From positions 31,699,531-31,763,530 of the forward strand of contig NC_135049.1 in the NCBI RefSeq assembly GCF_051014685.1: a stretch of 64,000 nt of DNA, in the 5' to 3' direction. Below the pieces are notes generated by a model, which was not told the origin of the DNA, did no database searches, and saw nothing but the letters and a program-made list of their open reading frames with translations. The position numbers and the translations under genes are program-made. Of the stretch, positions 62,379 to 64,000 are shown one piece after another (position 1 is the stretch's first letter; every line of letters begins with the position of its first letter). The DNA is from Ptiloglossa arizonensis. Taxonomy: Eukaryota > Arthropoda > Insecta > Hymenoptera > Colletidae.

Positions 62379-62503
62379 CTGTGGACCGATCGTCGTCGTG
62401 TAAAAAAAATAAGAAAAACAGCTCGACGATAAGGGGAGAAAAAACATTTTACAATCTTTGGAGCGTAGACGGTACAAGGAAGTCCTAAGAGGGACTGTTA
62501 AAC

Positions 62504-62766
62504 CGTGAATCGGTTTTATCGATCCTCGTAAACGTTCGAGCGCGAATCTTTGAAAGACCGACCGTAGTGGTTTTTGGAGCCTCTTTCAACGGTCTAGCCT
62601 CGATCGTTCCCTCCGGAGGAATTTCGGTGGATTCCACCGGTCCCGAACAACGCGTTCTTATCGTAGGTTTCCCTTTCCAAAGAGTTTCGAGCAGTTTCGA
62701 TACCTCGAGGTTCGTAATACCTGTCGCGCAGCCTCGGTCTAGGCAACGCAGGTAGAAAACACCGGA
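62504..62766 (-). CDS. Candidate coding exon, unknown protein
   Basis: Unrecognised. Reading right to left, an acceptor-like GCGATTTCAG precedes an open 263-bp segment beginning SGVFYLRCLDRGCATGI. It continues through KLLETLWKGKPTI and PPEGTIEARPLKEAPKTTTV to a possible donor CACG/GTTTAA, which is a poor match beyond GT. Spliced to 62096-62378 it leaves an in-frame 182-codon unit. The opposite strand is also open here, so strand is not certain. No domain recognised. Confidence 0.3.
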
Positions 62767-64000
62767 CTGAAATCGCTCCACGTCGAAACTAAACTAGTTT
62801 CAGAAACGTTACGACTGTTCCAACGGAATAAGAACGCACGAAGTAGAGAGAAAAATAACGCGAACGATCGACGTTAAGGGTCGTAACTCGTTCGAGCGAC
62901 GACGGATAGTCGGTTCTTAAATTATTTTTCCACCAGATACATGTGTTCCGTTCTCGGTCGCGGTCAAGCGTGATAAAATAGTGGACTTGTTTACTGTAGC
63001 TGCGTACCGACTGTCGCATTATTAGCGAGTGTACGGCTGCGTGACTCTGACAATCAGAGCAGAATGAGATCTAAAATTCGCAATCTCACGAATGAATCCA
63101 CTCGAGTCCGCCTAATTACAACACCCGTAATCGTTAGTCACAGACGTTAGAAACAATCCGTTCGAGGCCCAACTTTCAGAACGAACGGACTACCGTGCGC
63201 GGATACGTTATACGTATTTATGCGCTGCGCGTTAAAAAAAAAAAGAAAAAAAAGAAAAAAGAAAAAAGAAAGAGGATCGAGACTCGCGCGTACGAACAAT
63301 TAAGGCGAACGAACCGGATTGTTCCACGTTGGAAAAAGATACGTCGGCGTTCGACGATTTTGTTTCGTCGCGGCCGGTGCTCCAATTACTCCCAACGGTG
63401 CGTAAAATTACGATTCGTTCGATCGTCCGCGAATCATTTTCAACTACGTTGGTACTCTTGTTCCCGACGCGTTCGCTGCTTTACGGATGAAATCGTCCGG
63501 CGCGAGGCGACACGTCCGGCTAAATGGGTCGGTTCGATAAGCACGTCGGAAATTATACACGCTGGACGAAAGAAACGGCAGACATTTCTGCCACCGCAAA
63601 ACGATATCCTACGCCACGGTTCTTTGTCTTTGGCCGACGTTCGCTCGTACCAACGCGCAAAGACAACGACGCGCGCGTGCCGACGCAGAAATCCCTGCGG
63701 ATGGATAATTGATAGGTGCGCGAGGATGAAATCAAACGCGGATGAACGAGATTGAAAGATCGGAGGGGTAAATTACTAATCGCGCGGGATACGCAGCGAT
63801 TGGAAAATAATTTAACTACTATATTCGTCCGTGCGTTGAACGTATACATCTTTCGCCAAGCAATTAATTCGGACGCAATGATTATAACGCGTTGCTTCCC
63901 AATGTCTCGTTACGCGTTGACGAGTATTCCTGTTAAAAAAAAACTGTCTCTCGAGGGAACCGAGTTATTGGATCTTCGATCGAGAAACGTACAAAGGATG
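62767..64000. other. No supported gene
   Basis: Holds the A-rich tract at 63.23 kb. If the candidate - strand exons at 62.1-62.8 kb are real, their upstream exons should lie here or beyond the window edge; none was recognised. Confidence 0.45.
63232..63272 (+). repeat. A-rich tract
   Basis: Runs of A broken by single G; could be a retroposon tail, but no body of an element was recognised to its left. Confidence 0.85.

Overview
The window looks like nuclear DNA from an insect, most likely a hymenopteran such as a bee. The only confidently recognisable coding sequence is split into exons with GT-AG introns, two of them only 71 and 63 bp long. The rest is CpG-rich, TCGA-rich non-coding DNA with many simple repeats and old LTR remnants. 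There is no operon structure, ribosome binding site or prokaryotic gene density. The hymenopteran assignment is an inference from base composition, not a proof. About 2.4 kb of 64 kb can be supported as coding. The many long open frames elsewhere are a by-product of a composition poor in stop codons.

Right end, + strand (58.3-60.8 kb): four exons join in frame into the C-terminal 612 residues of a tubulin tyrosine ligase-like protein of the TTLL4 polyglutamylase type. It has the complete ATP-grasp/TTL core and the family's C-terminal tail. Beyond it, two phase-compatible candidate exons on the - strand (62.1-62.8 kb) may be the 3' end of a convergent, unrecognised gene.

Middle, - strand (36.2 kb down to 22.6 kb): four exons give 198 consecutive residues that read as the start and middle of a Dbl-homology (RhoGEF) domain. 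A 12.1-kb intron interrupts the domain. One exon is only 46 bp long. The last exon stops just before the expected conserved helix of the DH domain. The remaining 3' exons were not found in the left 22 kb, and the 5' exons to the right of 36.2 kb were not found either.

Left third (0-22 kb), and the intron and intergenic stretches (24-35, 37-43 and 43-58 kb): no supported genes. They hold two families of solo LTR-like elements. Family A is at 3.9, 4.5, 25.5-25.9 and 28.9 kb. Family B is at 8.9, 15.0 and 20.3 kb. Both begin TGTTGGAA and end in CA, and several copies have 4-5 bp target-site duplications. Two tandem duplications (about 209 bp and 153 bp), many microsatellites, and a 36-bp POU-octamer-like module repeated 385 bp apart at 50.6/51.0 kb complete the picture. 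The two recognised genes belong to cytoskeletal biology (tubulin glutamylation and Rho GTPase activation), but nothing in the sequence links them functionally.
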